Shown here in pieces: positions 18,901 to 27,230 of a stretch of 64,000 nucleotides of DNA. The first letter of the stretch is position 1. The number at the start of each line of letters is the position of its first letter. The position numbers and the translations under genes are program-made. The notes under the pieces are model-generated. The model searched no databases, was not told the origin of the DNA, and saw nothing but the letters and a program-made list of their open reading frames with translations. Source of the stretch: Hanamia caeni (GTDB taxonomy: Bacteria > Bacteroidota > Bacteroidia > Chitinophagales > Chitinophagaceae); assembly GCF_003721595.1 (NCBI RefSeq), contig NZ_RJJR01000004.1, positions 1 through 64,000 on the forward strand, given 5' to 3'.

Positions 18901-19442
18901 TTAATTTCGGAAGTGCTCTGCCAAAGTGGATCGGCGGTTTCCTGAATAGCTTTAATTATAAAGGTGTGAATTTATCCATCCTCATAGATTATAAACTTGG
19001 AAATAAAATATTGTCGGGAACTAATTTTAACGCGATCCGCCACGGGCTTCATAAAATGACACTCGAAGGCCGCGAAGGAGGAGTGGTGGGAAAAGGTGTA
19101 AATGATGCCGGAGGAGTGAATACCGTGGTGGCGCCGGTTCAAAGTTACTGGGAGCATTTAAGGTCTCAGGCAATTGTTGAACCCGTAATTTACAACGGCG
19201 GCTTTTGGAAGCTTCGCCAGATATCGCTGGGTTACGACTTTACCAAGATGGTTCCTGAAAAATGGCCAATCAAAGGCATCAAATTAAATTTCGTTGCGAA
19301 CAATGTGTTGATCCTGAAAAAATGGATTGACAATATTGATCCGGAAACCTTCGGGTACAGTTCTGATAATTTGGTAGGAATGGAGTCAACAGGGCTACCG
19401 ACAACAAGAGGATTGGGATTTAACCTTAATGTAAAATTTTAA
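15939..19442 (+). CDS. SusC-family TonB-dependent receptor 1, with STN domain
   Basis: 1167 residues. After the signal peptide (hydrophobic core MKLIAIILFAACMQ) comes an STN domain (about 44-118; PLQKVFQKIQKQSGYDF), which in this family transmits substrate binding to FecR. A carboxypeptidase-regulatory-like domain follows (about 143-210; EIHGRVVNQQGEPLQNVSVL), then the plug (VVVTALGISRQARSLGYATT, then GAAAAALYGSRAKDGVI) and a 22-strand-type barrel to the C-terminus (GFNLNVKF). It imports a glycan or sugar derivative across the outer membrane with the SusD encoded 12 bp downstream. The start could instead be the ATG at 16005. Confidence 0.93.
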   Translation: MNLKVHYYCWRLPKVSKQTLKTMKLIAIILFAACMQVSAKGYSQISLSESNAPLQKVFQKIQKQSGYDFVSNYETLKDAGNVTVNVRNVSLKNALEACLKGKRLTYVIIGKTVVVRPEEKTDNKLTAINVMEIIPPPIEIHGRVVNQQGEPLQNVSVLIVGTKVGTTTNSDGQFIIMAHDNKNIVLEFSSVGYETRKVKVEQQSEVNVVLESTVTGLNEVVVTALGISRQARSLGYATTTVNADEVTVNRSPNMMDALEGKIAGVNISGLGTGPAGTSKIRIRGQSSISGQNNPLIVINGIPIDNTNFGTNPNSSGSDNSIAVRGGGNTSDGGDGLNSINPDDIETMTVLKGAAAAALYGSRAKDGVIMITTKTRGKGKGIGVTYNVNYTNEKPLDYTDYQYVYGQGENGVRPTTPNPTSGQWSFGEKFEPGMTQVLFDNVVVPYVPQRHIIEKFFRHGQNLTNTVTLESGGEKGGLHLSLGDLSSKGIMPNNSFNRKTMNLGFIYNLNSKFSFSGNVNYSNEVNKNPPNIANQDNSIPTSIYNMANSMPLSVLDENKYDANGNEYVYSRFKNRTNPYWVLAEQFQNIRRDRIFGNISVKYDLLSWLSIQGRFGQDYWSRDQDYNNFPTGHASRAPAPAGFVNGVYTQETRRFRETNADFLVTANRDFGDFGANLSVGGNQMRRRSDLNSVQVTDFVVRDLYTVQNGRAKDPLYDLQTRGVNSLYGSAELSYKRFIYLNGTVRNDWFSTLSPANMSILYPSVSASYVFSESLSSLSWLSSGKLRLAYAEVGSDTDVPPYAGVLYYSTNSNLINNPAGVAQPAGGPNTTTVPNANLRPMHISEAEVGLELKLFNNRVGLDLAAYRKITSDQIVQAQVSTASGFVNSRINSGQSRNVGIEGLLNISPVRSKNFTWEFTANASYNKTKVLSLLTDVAGERITVGTHVFNGELRQIVGMEMGQIAGFGYKRDAKGNMVFAANGIPEKTSDLVNFGSALPKWIGGFLNSFNYKGVNLSILIDYKLGNKILSGTNFNAIRHGLHKMTLEGREGGVVGKGVNDAGGVNTVVAPVQSYWEHLRSQAIVEPVIYNGGFWKLRQISLGYDFTKMVPEKWPIKGIKLNFVANNVLILKKWIDNIDPETFGYSSDNLVGMESTGLPTTRGLGFNLNVKF

Positions 19443-19454
19443 TTTGTAAGACTA

Positions 19455-20978
19455 ATGAAAAAAATATTTAGCTATAGCATGGTATGTTTTATGATTTTCA
19501 TTTCATCCTGCGATAAAAACCTGAGTGATTTGAACGTGAATAAAACGAATCCAACGTCGATTGATCCTGTTTTCCAATTGAATACAGCGATAATCAATAC
19601 ATCATTTCCAACCATCACTTTAACCTATGAAATGGGAATCGTCCAGCAAGTTATTTCGCCAAACGGGGGCGTATTGGCCGGTGCAAATTTTAACCAGGAT
19701 AATAAGAGCTACCCATATGGAACCCTATGGGAAGGCTATTATCAAAACGTAATTCGCAATACAAGGGATGTTATTGAGCATACAAAGGAAGTGCCTGAAA
19801 GAAGCAATTTGCAAAATATGGCACGGATACTTCAGGCATACGCTTTTATGGTGTTGACAGACACGTATGGTGATATCCCGTATACGAAAGGGGGCCTTGG
19901 ATATATAGATCAGGATTTTTTACCTGCATATGACGCCCAACAGGTAATATACACAGACATTATTAAAGAGCTGAAAGAAGCAACTGCAGCATTAAACAAT
20001 ACAGGTAAAGTAGAAACCGGCGAAATATTATATGGCGGCAACATTGATCAATGGACAAAATTTGGCTATTCTCTTTTACTAAGAGCCGGAATGAGGCTTA
20101 GTAAAGTGGACGAGGCAAAAGCAGAAGAAACCGCTAAGGCAGCTTTTGCAGGGGGAGTAATAACCTCAAATGCTGATAACGCCTTTATGCGGCATGATGA
20201 AAATTATCAATTGCCTATAGGAACTATGTTAAACGGAACTGAAGCCGCCAATATTTACCTTGCTAAACCTTTTGTTGACCAATTAAAAAATACGCAGGAT
20301 CCTCGTCTCGCTTCGATTGCTGTTCGATACGTAGGTGCTACATCTGGTCTTGCTCAGACTTCCTCAATCGCATCTACCGATCCTTCAATTCAAATTGGTA
20401 TGCCTATGGGTAAGGACAATGCAAGTATACAGCCTTCTGTTCAGGCTGATGGATTAGCCAGTTTCTATGATTATAGCCAGGTTGACCGCCGAAGAATAAG
20501 CAAACTAACATCTCCCGGCTTTTTTGTTACTGCTGCCCAAACTGAATTATTGCTTGCGGAAGCGCGGCAGAGGGGCTGGATTACTGCCGGAACTGCGGAG
20601 GATTATTATAATGCAGGGGTAAAAGCACACATGGAACAAATGGCAGAATTTGATGAAGCCTCCGCTATATCACAATCGGCTATTCAGTCCTATCTTGACG
20701 AAAATCCTCTTAATACATCTACGGCATTGGAACAAATTAATACGCAATATTGGATCGCATCCTTTTTAAACGGTCCTGAAGCTTGGGCGAATTTTAGAAG
20801 AAGTGGCTCCCCTGTTTTAGTCCCTAATCCCTATCCGGGAGCTATTCCTGCTGGTACTTTTATTAGGAGATTAACGTATCCTATTTCCGAAATATCAGCC
20901 AATTCAGCCAATGTAAATGAAGCAATTGCCCGCCAGGGGGAAGATAAAATGGAAACTCGGATTTGGTGGGATAAATGA
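19455..20978 (+). CDS. SusD-like outer-membrane substrate-binding lipoprotein 1
   Basis: 507 residues with a lipoprotein signal (FISSC, Cys at about residue 22). The sequence is of the SusD_2 type: the early DLNVNKTNPTSID segment, the helical TPR-like body (QAYAFMVLTDTYGDIPYTK) and the late NFRRSGSPVL and YPISEISANS segments. It is the surface partner of the SusC 12 bp upstream. A strong hairpin with a U-rich tail follows the stop. The ligand is not evident. Confidence 0.92.
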   Translation: MKKIFSYSMVCFMIFISSCDKNLSDLNVNKTNPTSIDPVFQLNTAIINTSFPTITLTYEMGIVQQVISPNGGVLAGANFNQDNKSYPYGTLWEGYYQNVIRNTRDVIEHTKEVPERSNLQNMARILQAYAFMVLTDTYGDIPYTKGGLGYIDQDFLPAYDAQQVIYTDIIKELKEATAALNNTGKVETGEILYGGNIDQWTKFGYSLLLRAGMRLSKVDEAKAEETAKAAFAGGVITSNADNAFMRHDENYQLPIGTMLNGTEAANIYLAKPFVDQLKNTQDPRLASIAVRYVGATSGLAQTSSIASTDPSIQIGMPMGKDNASIQPSVQADGLASFYDYSQVDRRRISKLTSPGFFVTAAQTELLLAEARQRGWITAGTAEDYYNAGVKAHMEQMAEFDEASAISQSAIQSYLDENPLNTSTALEQINTQYWIASFLNGPEAWANFRRSGSPVLVPNPYPGAIPAGTFIRRLTYPISEISANSANVNEAIARQGEDKMETRIWWDK

Positions 20979-21014
20979 TAGGTTTCCTGGTAGTACTATA
21001 AACAAATTTAAGAA

Positions 21015-21065
21015 TACAGGCGGAAGCAACCTGGAGTGCTGCCTGTACTTCTTTGCTCTTTCTTA
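21015..21065 (+). terminator. Hairpin terminator after SusC/SusD pair 1
   Basis: TACAGGC at 21015-21021 pairs with GCCTGTA at 21041-21047, and AGCA/TGCT extends the stem inside. A pyrimidine-rich tail (CTTCTTTGCTCTTTCTT) follows. It may end or reduce transcription between the receptor genes and the catabolic genes. Confidence 0.6.
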
Positions 21066-21087
21066 AAATTAATCTTTACTATACTTA

Positions 21088-22224
21088 ATGGCCGATTCAA
21101 AGAATAAAATATATATCTTATTTTACCTGCTGGCAGCCCTTTTCCTGATCGCTTACATTATTAGTGTGGAGATGGATGCGAATAATTATGGAGGTTGGTT
21201 ACTAATGTTATTTTTTACCAGTATTGCGATAGCTTTTAGGGGGAATAAAGTTTTAAGAGGGTTATCATACACCGTTGTTATTCTTGCGGTGGTAAGTCTT
21301 GCAATGTATTATCCTAAAAATTTTGTAAGTATCGGCAATTTTAAGCTATCGGGGCTCATCGTTCCTTTACTTCAGATTATAATGTTTGGAATGGGCACGG
21401 AGTTAAGCCTTAAAGATTTTGCCACGGTACTCCGGATGCCCAAGAAGATCTTGATCGGCGTAGGTTGTCACTATACAATCATGCCGTTGATAGCATTTGC
21501 TATTACAAGCCTGTTTCATTTTCCCAGTGAGATTGCAGCCGGGATAATTCTGGTAGGTTGCTGTCCTAGTGGTTTGGCTTCTAACGTAATGTCATACCTG
21601 GCAAGGGCTAACCTGGCGCTATCTGTGTCCATAACAACTATATCCACTTTACTGGCTCCCTTTCTAACTCCTTTTCTGATGGGTGTATTTGCGGGAGACT
21701 TTGTGGAAGTTCATTTTTGGGAAATGGTATGGGACATTACTAAAATCGTGATTATTCCAGTGGTGGGAGGGCTTGTATTCAATCATTTGCTTCATGGAAA
21801 GATAAAGTGGTTGGATAAAGCGATGCCGATTGTATCAATGGCGGGAATTGCCCTGATTCTTACGGTAATGACAGCAGCGGGGAGAGATAGCCTTTTGAAG
21901 GTTGGTGCGTTATTGATAGTAGCTACATTTATTCATAATGTAGCAGGATACTTTTTTGGATATTGGTCTGGACGCTTATTTAGATTCCAGGAGCGCGATT
22001 GTCGGGCGATTGCGCTCGAAGTGGGAATGCAAAATGCCGGCCTTGCTTCGGGGCTTGCATTAACTATGGGTAAGATGGCAACCGTAGGGGTGGCATCAGC
22101 CGTTTTCGGGCCTATGATGAATATTACTGGCTCATCGCTTTCCAGCTGGTGGTACAATCGTTTACCGGAAGAAGACCTGACTGAAGAAGAAAAAGAAAAA
22201 AGAACCAGTCTTGAAGTCTTATAA
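21088..22224 (+). CDS. BASS-family (bile acid:sodium symporter) transporter
   Basis: 378 residues, about eleven membrane segments. It shows the BASS motifs GCCPSGLASNVMSYLARAN and ALEVGMQNAGLASG, where the family's two crossed helices bind sodium. Two or three extra N-terminal helices precede the usual core, and the C-terminus is charged (EEDLTEEEKEK). BASS carriers move organic acids, including pyruvate in plant plastids and pantoate in bacteria; KdgT permeases are distant relatives. Lying between SusD and four sugar-acid genes, it probably imports a sugar acid or keto acid released in the periplasm; bile acid is very unlikely here. Confidence 0.85.
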   Translation: MADSKNKIYILFYLLAALFLIAYIISVEMDANNYGGWLLMLFFTSIAIAFRGNKVLRGLSYTVVILAVVSLAMYYPKNFVSIGNFKLSGLIVPLLQIIMFGMGTELSLKDFATVLRMPKKILIGVGCHYTIMPLIAFAITSLFHFPSEIAAGIILVGCCPSGLASNVMSYLARANLALSVSITTISTLLAPFLTPFLMGVFAGDFVEVHFWEMVWDITKIVIIPVVGGLVFNHLLHGKIKWLDKAMPIVSMAGIALILTVMTAAGRDSLLKVGALLIVATFIHNVAGYFFGYWSGRLFRFQERDCRAIALEVGMQNAGLASGLALTMGKMATVGVASAVFGPMMNITGSSLSSWWYNRLPEEDLTEEEKEKRTSLEVL

Positions 22225-22269
22225 TTTTTGATCATCATTAAACAGTAAAACAACAATAAACAGTAAAAT

Positions 22270-23208
22270 ATGTTTCGGTTAAAATTAATTTTCATGATTT
22301 TTATGTTGTCTTCATTTTATGAAGCAACTAAGGCTCAGCAAATAAGCAAAGAAGAACTTATTTTTTTAACGCCTGAATGGAAAGGAGAAAGGTTTCCGGA
22401 TGGCCGGCCCAAAGTACCTGACGATATTCTCAAGCGTATGAAGAACGTGAGCCAGGAAGAAGCATGGGCAGTTATGAAAAACGCAGGTTATGGATACCAG
22501 GTGGCAGAAGGCTGGCAACAAATTAACCCCGATAGTGTATTAGTGGGTAGGGCCGTTACCGCTACTTTTATGCCTGGACGTCCTGATGTATGGGGAGCGA
22601 TAGATGCACGTGGAAAAAAACAGGGCAAGCGAGGTCAAAATTCCTGGCCGGTTGATTTATTGGTAAAGGGCGATGTATATGTGGCAGATCAGTTTGATGC
22701 TCACAAAAATGGTCCAACTATTGGCGACAACGTCGGTAATGCCATTTACGCTAAGACCGGAAATGGTATCGTATATAATGGCGCATTAAGGGATATTGAA
22801 GGCTTAAAAGAAATAGGCGGTTTTACTTCCTATTATTCCAGCTATGACCCCTCTTATCATAATCCACCAGGCGATCTAAATACAATGATTGTGGGTATCA
22901 ACCAACCTACACGGATTCGCCAGGTAACTGTGATGCCGGGAGATATCGTTTTAGGAAAACAAGGTATCGTAAGCTTTATTCCGCCTCAACTGGCGGAAAA
23001 GGTTGTAAAGACTTCAGAAATTGTTCGATTAAGGGATGCTTTCGGCCACCTCCGTTTAAGAGAAGGTAAATACAGCGCCGGACAGATAGATGCCCGCTGG
23101 ACAGATGATATCGAAAAAGATTTTTCCAAATGGCTCAATGATCACATTAATGAACTTCCAATACCGAAAGAACAAATACAGGAAATTCTAAAAGAAAGAA
23201 CCTGGTAA
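22270..23208 (+). CDS. Exported RraA/HMG-aldolase-like protein 2
   Basis: 312 residues with a Sec signal (ending TKAQ). Conserved parts: DGRPKVPDD, KGDVYVADQFD, GPTIGDNVGNAIY and the catalytic GALRD. The usual late AD-x-x-G turn is replaced by GKQGIVSF, a difference from the three paralogues. It starts 46 bp after the transporter and is followed 34 bp later by a dehydratase, so the dehydratase-aldolase pairing seen elsewhere in the locus is here in reversed order. Inferred role: pyruvate-type aldolase or decarboxylase acting on a 2-keto acid in the periplasm. Confidence 0.82.
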   Translation: MFRLKLIFMIFMLSSFYEATKAQQISKEELIFLTPEWKGERFPDGRPKVPDDILKRMKNVSQEEAWAVMKNAGYGYQVAEGWQQINPDSVLVGRAVTATFMPGRPDVWGAIDARGKKQGKRGQNSWPVDLLVKGDVYVADQFDAHKNGPTIGDNVGNAIYAKTGNGIVYNGALRDIEGLKEIGGFTSYYSSYDPSYHNPPGDLNTMIVGINQPTRIRQVTVMPGDIVLGKQGIVSFIPPQLAEKVVKTSEIVRLRDAFGHLRLREGKYSAGQIDARWTDDIEKDFSKWLNDHINELPIPKEQIQEILKERTW

Positions 23209-23241
23209 AAAATCTAACAAAATACATACAAAAGAAGTAAG

Positions 23242-24522
23242 ATGACAAGTTCAAAAAGCTCCAGGAGATCATTCCTGACTAAATCAGCTTTAGCCGCTGC
23301 AATGTTGCCCCTGGCACCAATAGCTTTTGGTGAAGGTTATAAAAAAGCTGTCAATCGGGTTCCAAAGCTTTCTGCACCATCCAATTTAAGGATAACTGAT
23401 GTTAAGTGTGCTTATTCCGGCGGTGGACTTTTCGTAAAAATTTATACGAACCAGGGAATTTGGGGTTCGGGGGAAGGAGTTGATGCTGTCTCCGGAACTT
23501 ATTTTGTGGTTAAACAAATCGGTCAAAGACTAAAAGGTCAAAATCCATTAAACCCAAATCGCATCGCAGAACAGTTGCGTAAAGCAAACTTTTTTGGAGG
23601 TGCTCAATCCGGAATGTATGTTGCTGTACTCAGTGCAATAGAGGCCGCATTATGGGATTTGACAGGTAAAGCGCTTGGATTGCCGGTTTACCAGCTATTA
23701 GGAGGCAAATTCAGGGATAAATGCCGGGTTTATTGCGATACCGAACTATATACAGTAAATCGTCCGGTCCCCAGTGACTATGCTAAGGCTGCTTCCGATG
23801 CCGTTAAGAGAGGCTACACTGCTGTTAAATTTGACATCGACCAGGCTAACGATCCTAATAAATATGATCATTTTAATTGGACAGCCAGCAATGCGGAATT
23901 AGAACGTATGTATGACGCTATAGCCGCGGTAAGAAAAGCAATAGGCCCTCATGCAGATATTTGTGTAGATATGCACGGCCGTTATGATGCTACAACAGGA
24001 AGGAAGGTAGCAAAAATGATGGAGCCGTTAAATTTAATGTGGTTGGAAGAACCGGTACCTGCTGATAATCTCGAGGTATATAAAACAATTGCACAAGAAT
24101 CCAGTACGCCTATATGCGCGGGTGAAAATATCTATCTCGCTTATGGATATACCAGGCTCTTGTCTGAAGCGGGTGTAGATATAGTCATGCCTGATCTTCA
24201 AAAATGTGGGGGATTGGGCGAAGGACAACGTATTGCGAATCTTGCTAACCTTTATTATGTTCCCTTCTCCCCACATATGGTTGGGTCATTTTTAGGAGCA
24301 ATGGCAACTGCTCATGTTTGTGCGAGCGTACCAAACTTTCAAGTAATGGAATGGCAGACCTTAAGTGATACTGAACCCAGGTGGAAGGAAATAGTAACCT
24401 ATGATAAGCCATTTATTGAGAATGGTTTTTTAACCGTTTCCGATAAACCTGGTATTGGGGTGGAAATCAATGAGGAAGGATTAAAAAAATATGCTACCCC
24501 GGGTGTACCTTTCTTTGCTTAA
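23242..24522 (+). CDS. Exported enolase-superfamily (MR/MLE) sugar-acid dehydratase 2
   Basis: 426 residues. Tat-type signal with RRSFLTK at 8-14 and a hydrophobic stretch to about residue 30. Active-site candidates: K196 and D198 (VKFD), metal ligands D243 with H245 (CVDMHGR), E269/E270 (WLEEP), E295 (GENIYL), then H345 (SPHM) and E370. The DxHGR and GEN motifs resemble mannonate/galactonate/arabinonate-type dehydratases, and differ from the two longer paralogues at 7137 and 25496, which carry an insert between strands 2 and 3. Product should be a 2-keto-3-deoxy acid; the stereochemistry of the substrate is not predictable here. Confidence 0.87.
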   Translation: MTSSKSSRRSFLTKSALAAAMLPLAPIAFGEGYKKAVNRVPKLSAPSNLRITDVKCAYSGGGLFVKIYTNQGIWGSGEGVDAVSGTYFVVKQIGQRLKGQNPLNPNRIAEQLRKANFFGGAQSGMYVAVLSAIEAALWDLTGKALGLPVYQLLGGKFRDKCRVYCDTELYTVNRPVPSDYAKAASDAVKRGYTAVKFDIDQANDPNKYDHFNWTASNAELERMYDAIAAVRKAIGPHADICVDMHGRYDATTGRKVAKMMEPLNLMWLEEPVPADNLEVYKTIAQESSTPICAGENIYLAYGYTRLLSEAGVDIVMPDLQKCGGLGEGQRIANLANLYYVPFSPHMVGSFLGAMATAHVCASVPNFQVMEWQTLSDTEPRWKEIVTYDKPFIENGFLTVSDKPGIGVEINEEGLKKYATPGVPFFA

Positions 24523-24582
24523 TTACCAGCTTATATTTTTTAATATCAATGTTGCAATTTTTCATCTTTTAATAAAAACGAA

Positions 24583-25419
24583 ATGAAATTATTTAAAACG
24601 GCCCGTGGTATCATTATTGAAAATAAAGACCAGTATTTTTTATTGGAGGGCGAGGATTGGGACAGTTATGTAAATGACGATAATTTGTACTTAAAGTTAG
24701 AAAATGCCACGAAAAATCTTGTTGCGGTATCGGAAGGAAGAGAAATCCTCCAAACGGAAATGAAGGCACCTATACAGGGCCAGGAAATATGGGCATGTGG
24801 GGTTACTTATCTGAGAAGTAAGGTAGGCAGGCAGGAGGAATCTAAAAATGCTGGTGGAAGTGACTTTTATGCTCGTGTATATGAGGCTGACAGACCTGAA
24901 ATTTTTTTTAAAGGTACCGCGTACCGAACTGTTGACCCCGGAGGAAAGGTAAGCATCCGAAAAGATTCATCCTGGGATGTGCCGGAACCAGAATTAACAT
25001 TGATGATTACGACCTCAGGTAAAATAGTTGGCTATACAATAGGCAATGACATGAGTTCGAGAAGTATTGAGGGAGAAAATCCAATGTATCTTCCTCAGGC
25101 TAAAATTTATGACGGAAGTGCTGCCCTTGGGCCTTGTATTTATGTGCCGGAGCAACCACTTTCAAAAGATACAATTATCCAGATGCAAATCCTCAGAGAT
25201 GAAAACGTCGCCTTTGAAGGAAAAATAGCGATAGACCAGATTAAACGCAAGTTTGAAGATCTCGTATCGTATTTGTATCGTGAATTATCGTTCCCTCATG
25301 GCTGCCTGTTAATGACGGGTACCGGGATTGTACCTTCCAGCGACTTTACCCTCAAAAAGGATGATGAGATTCACATCACTATTGAACCCATCGGGACCCT
25401 CATTAACACAGTTAAGTAA
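24583..25419 (+). CDS. FAH-family enzyme, 2-keto-3-deoxy-pentonate dehydratase-like
   Basis: 278 residues and no signal peptide, so cytoplasmic, unlike nearly all its neighbours. The fumarylacetoacetate hydrolase fold shows SSWDVPEPELTLMI (the ExE metal pair), then NDMSSRSIEGENP and AKIYDGSAALGP. The family contains fumarylacetoacetate hydrolases, 2-keto-3-deoxy-arabinonate dehydratase (giving 2-oxoglutarate semialdehyde) and sugar-acid hydrolases. The position between two aldonate dehydratases favours a 2-keto-3-deoxy acid as substrate; this is inference. No dehydrogenase for the semialdehyde is in the window. Confidence 0.82.
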   Translation: MKLFKTARGIIIENKDQYFLLEGEDWDSYVNDDNLYLKLENATKNLVAVSEGREILQTEMKAPIQGQEIWACGVTYLRSKVGRQEESKNAGGSDFYARVYEADRPEIFFKGTAYRTVDPGGKVSIRKDSSWDVPEPELTLMITTSGKIVGYTIGNDMSSRSIEGENPMYLPQAKIYDGSAALGPCIYVPEQPLSKDTIIQMQILRDENVAFEGKIAIDQIKRKFEDLVSYLYRELSFPHGCLLMTGTGIVPSSDFTLKKDDEIHITIEPIGTLINTVK

Positions 25420-25495
25420 GATATATAACTCACAAAAAAAAATCTGATTGGTGAAAGTATTAAACGGGCGATAACATTAAAATAAATCAATTAAA

Positions 25496-26986
25496 ATGAA
25501 AGAAATTATTAAAAAAATTGCAGAAAAAAATAAAGAACTCGAAAGTCAGGAGGTCTTAAGAAATCAAACTGAGATGGAGAATCCTTCCACAGCCACCGAT
25601 AGAAGGAACTTTTTGAGGAAAACGGCAATCGGAGGTATAACATTAGCCGGGATGATGGGGCTAAACATTGGGGACACTATTGCTCGCACTACATCAAAAG
25701 TTTCAAGGGCATCCGCTCCATCCGATTTAAAGATAACCGATTTACGCTATGCATTGACTACCGTTCTCGGCGGTACAGCGATAATTCGAATCGATACAAA
25801 CCAGGGTATTTATGGTCTCGGAGAAGTAAGGGATGGGGCGGATCCGCGTTACGCCTTAATGCTAAAGAGCCGTATCTTAGGATTAAATCCTTGCAATGTG
25901 GAGATGATTTTTAAGATTATCAAACAATTTGGGGGGCCGGCAAGGCAGGCTGGAGGAGTTTGTGGAGTAGAGATGGCATTATGGGATTTATGTGGCAAGG
26001 CATATAATGTGCCTGCGTGGCAATTACTTGGTGGCAGGTATCGCGATAAAATAAGATTGTATGCAGATACTCCGGAATCTAATTCACCTGAGGAACAGCT
26101 CAAACTGGTAAAATTCCGGATTGAGGAACAGGGATACACCTGGCTTAAGATGGATGTGGGGATCAATGAAATTGCAAAAATTCCGGGGACTCTCGTTAAT
26201 CAGAAATTCTGGCAGAACAATGGTAATCTCAATCAATGGAGCGGCGATTATATGTCTCTCGCAAATGCGAGACATCCGTTTACGCAAATACAAATTACTG
26301 ATAAAGGCTTGGACGAGATGGCCAAACTGGTAGATCACGTGCGGGGCATGGTAGGTTATGACATACCTCTTTCATCCGATCATTATGGTCATTTTGATTT
26401 AAATAACGGAATACGTTTAGGAAAGGCCCTGGAAAAATACAGGCTGGCCTGGATGGAAGATATTGTTCCATGGGATTATCCGGAGCAATGGAAAACAATA
26501 ACGGAAGCCCTGGAAACGCCTACCATTACCGGCGAAGATATTTATCTTTTGAAAGATTTTAGACCATTGATAGATATTCATGCAACCGATATAGTCCATC
26601 CTGACCTGGCGAGTTCAGGAGGCTTGTTAGAAACGAAAAGGATCGGAGACTATGCCGAAGAACACGGAATAGCGATGGCAATGCACCAGGCCGGAACCCC
26701 GGTCTCATTTATGGCAAATGTACATTGTGCTGCTGCTACCCAAAACTTTTTAGCATTGGAACACCATTCAATTGATCTGCCCTGGTGGGAAGGGTTGGTT
26801 AAAACAACTGATGGAAGGCAGTTGATAACAAAAGGGTTTGCCAACCTTCCCCTTACAGCGCCGGGTTTAGGAATTGAGCTTAATGAAGAGGAAGTCAAAA
26901 AACATTTAAGTCCAAAAGATAAAACCTTTTTTGCTCCTACTACAGAATGGGATAAAAGAATGTCTCACGATAGAATCTTTAGTTAG
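25496..26986 (+). CDS. Exported enolase-superfamily (MR/MLE) sugar-acid dehydratase 3
   Basis: 496 residues, a close paralogue of the 7137 gene over its whole length (same long leader before the Tat motif RRNFLRK, same GLGEVRDGADPRYALMLKSR and QAGGVCGVEMALWD segments, same insert between strands 2 and 3). Active-site candidates match: K in TWLKMD, D in SSDHYGH, E in WMED, E in TGEDIYLL, H in MHQAGTP, E in LEHHS. It forms a duplicated block with the RraA gene at 27231 and the FecR remnant at 28378. Expected reaction: dehydration of an aldonate. Confidence 0.86.
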   Translation: MKEIIKKIAEKNKELESQEVLRNQTEMENPSTATDRRNFLRKTAIGGITLAGMMGLNIGDTIARTTSKVSRASAPSDLKITDLRYALTTVLGGTAIIRIDTNQGIYGLGEVRDGADPRYALMLKSRILGLNPCNVEMIFKIIKQFGGPARQAGGVCGVEMALWDLCGKAYNVPAWQLLGGRYRDKIRLYADTPESNSPEEQLKLVKFRIEEQGYTWLKMDVGINEIAKIPGTLVNQKFWQNNGNLNQWSGDYMSLANARHPFTQIQITDKGLDEMAKLVDHVRGMVGYDIPLSSDHYGHFDLNNGIRLGKALEKYRLAWMEDIVPWDYPEQWKTITEALETPTITGEDIYLLKDFRPLIDIHATDIVHPDLASSGGLLETKRIGDYAEEHGIAMAMHQAGTPVSFMANVHCAAATQNFLALEHHSIDLPWWEGLVKTTDGRQLITKGFANLPLTAPGLGIELNEEEVKKHLSPKDKTFFAPTTEWDKRMSHDRIFS

Positions 26987-27036
26987 GGAAAAGGAAACCT
27001 GATGAAAAGATATTCTTGTTTCCATAATTTCTATAG

Positions 27037-27068
27037 AATAAAAATCTCAACTTTTTGCCCGTTTACTG
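27037..27068 (+). repeat. Dispersed spacer element, copy 4
   Basis: AATAAAAA, 16 bases, GTTTACTG, 50 bp after the dehydratase stop. The rest of the 244-bp spacer before the next gene shows nothing else I can name. Confidence 0.5.
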
Positions 27069-27230
27069 GAAGAGTTAGGAAGCTGGCAATTATAATTCGC
27101 TCGGTCAAGCTTGGCGGAAGGCCGCGTTCATTTTTATTGATGAATCAACGGCTCATTGATAAATAATGGTTACAAATAACCAGCAAAAACGGACAAATTA
27201 AAAAGACAGAAAATAGTAAAATCCATAACG

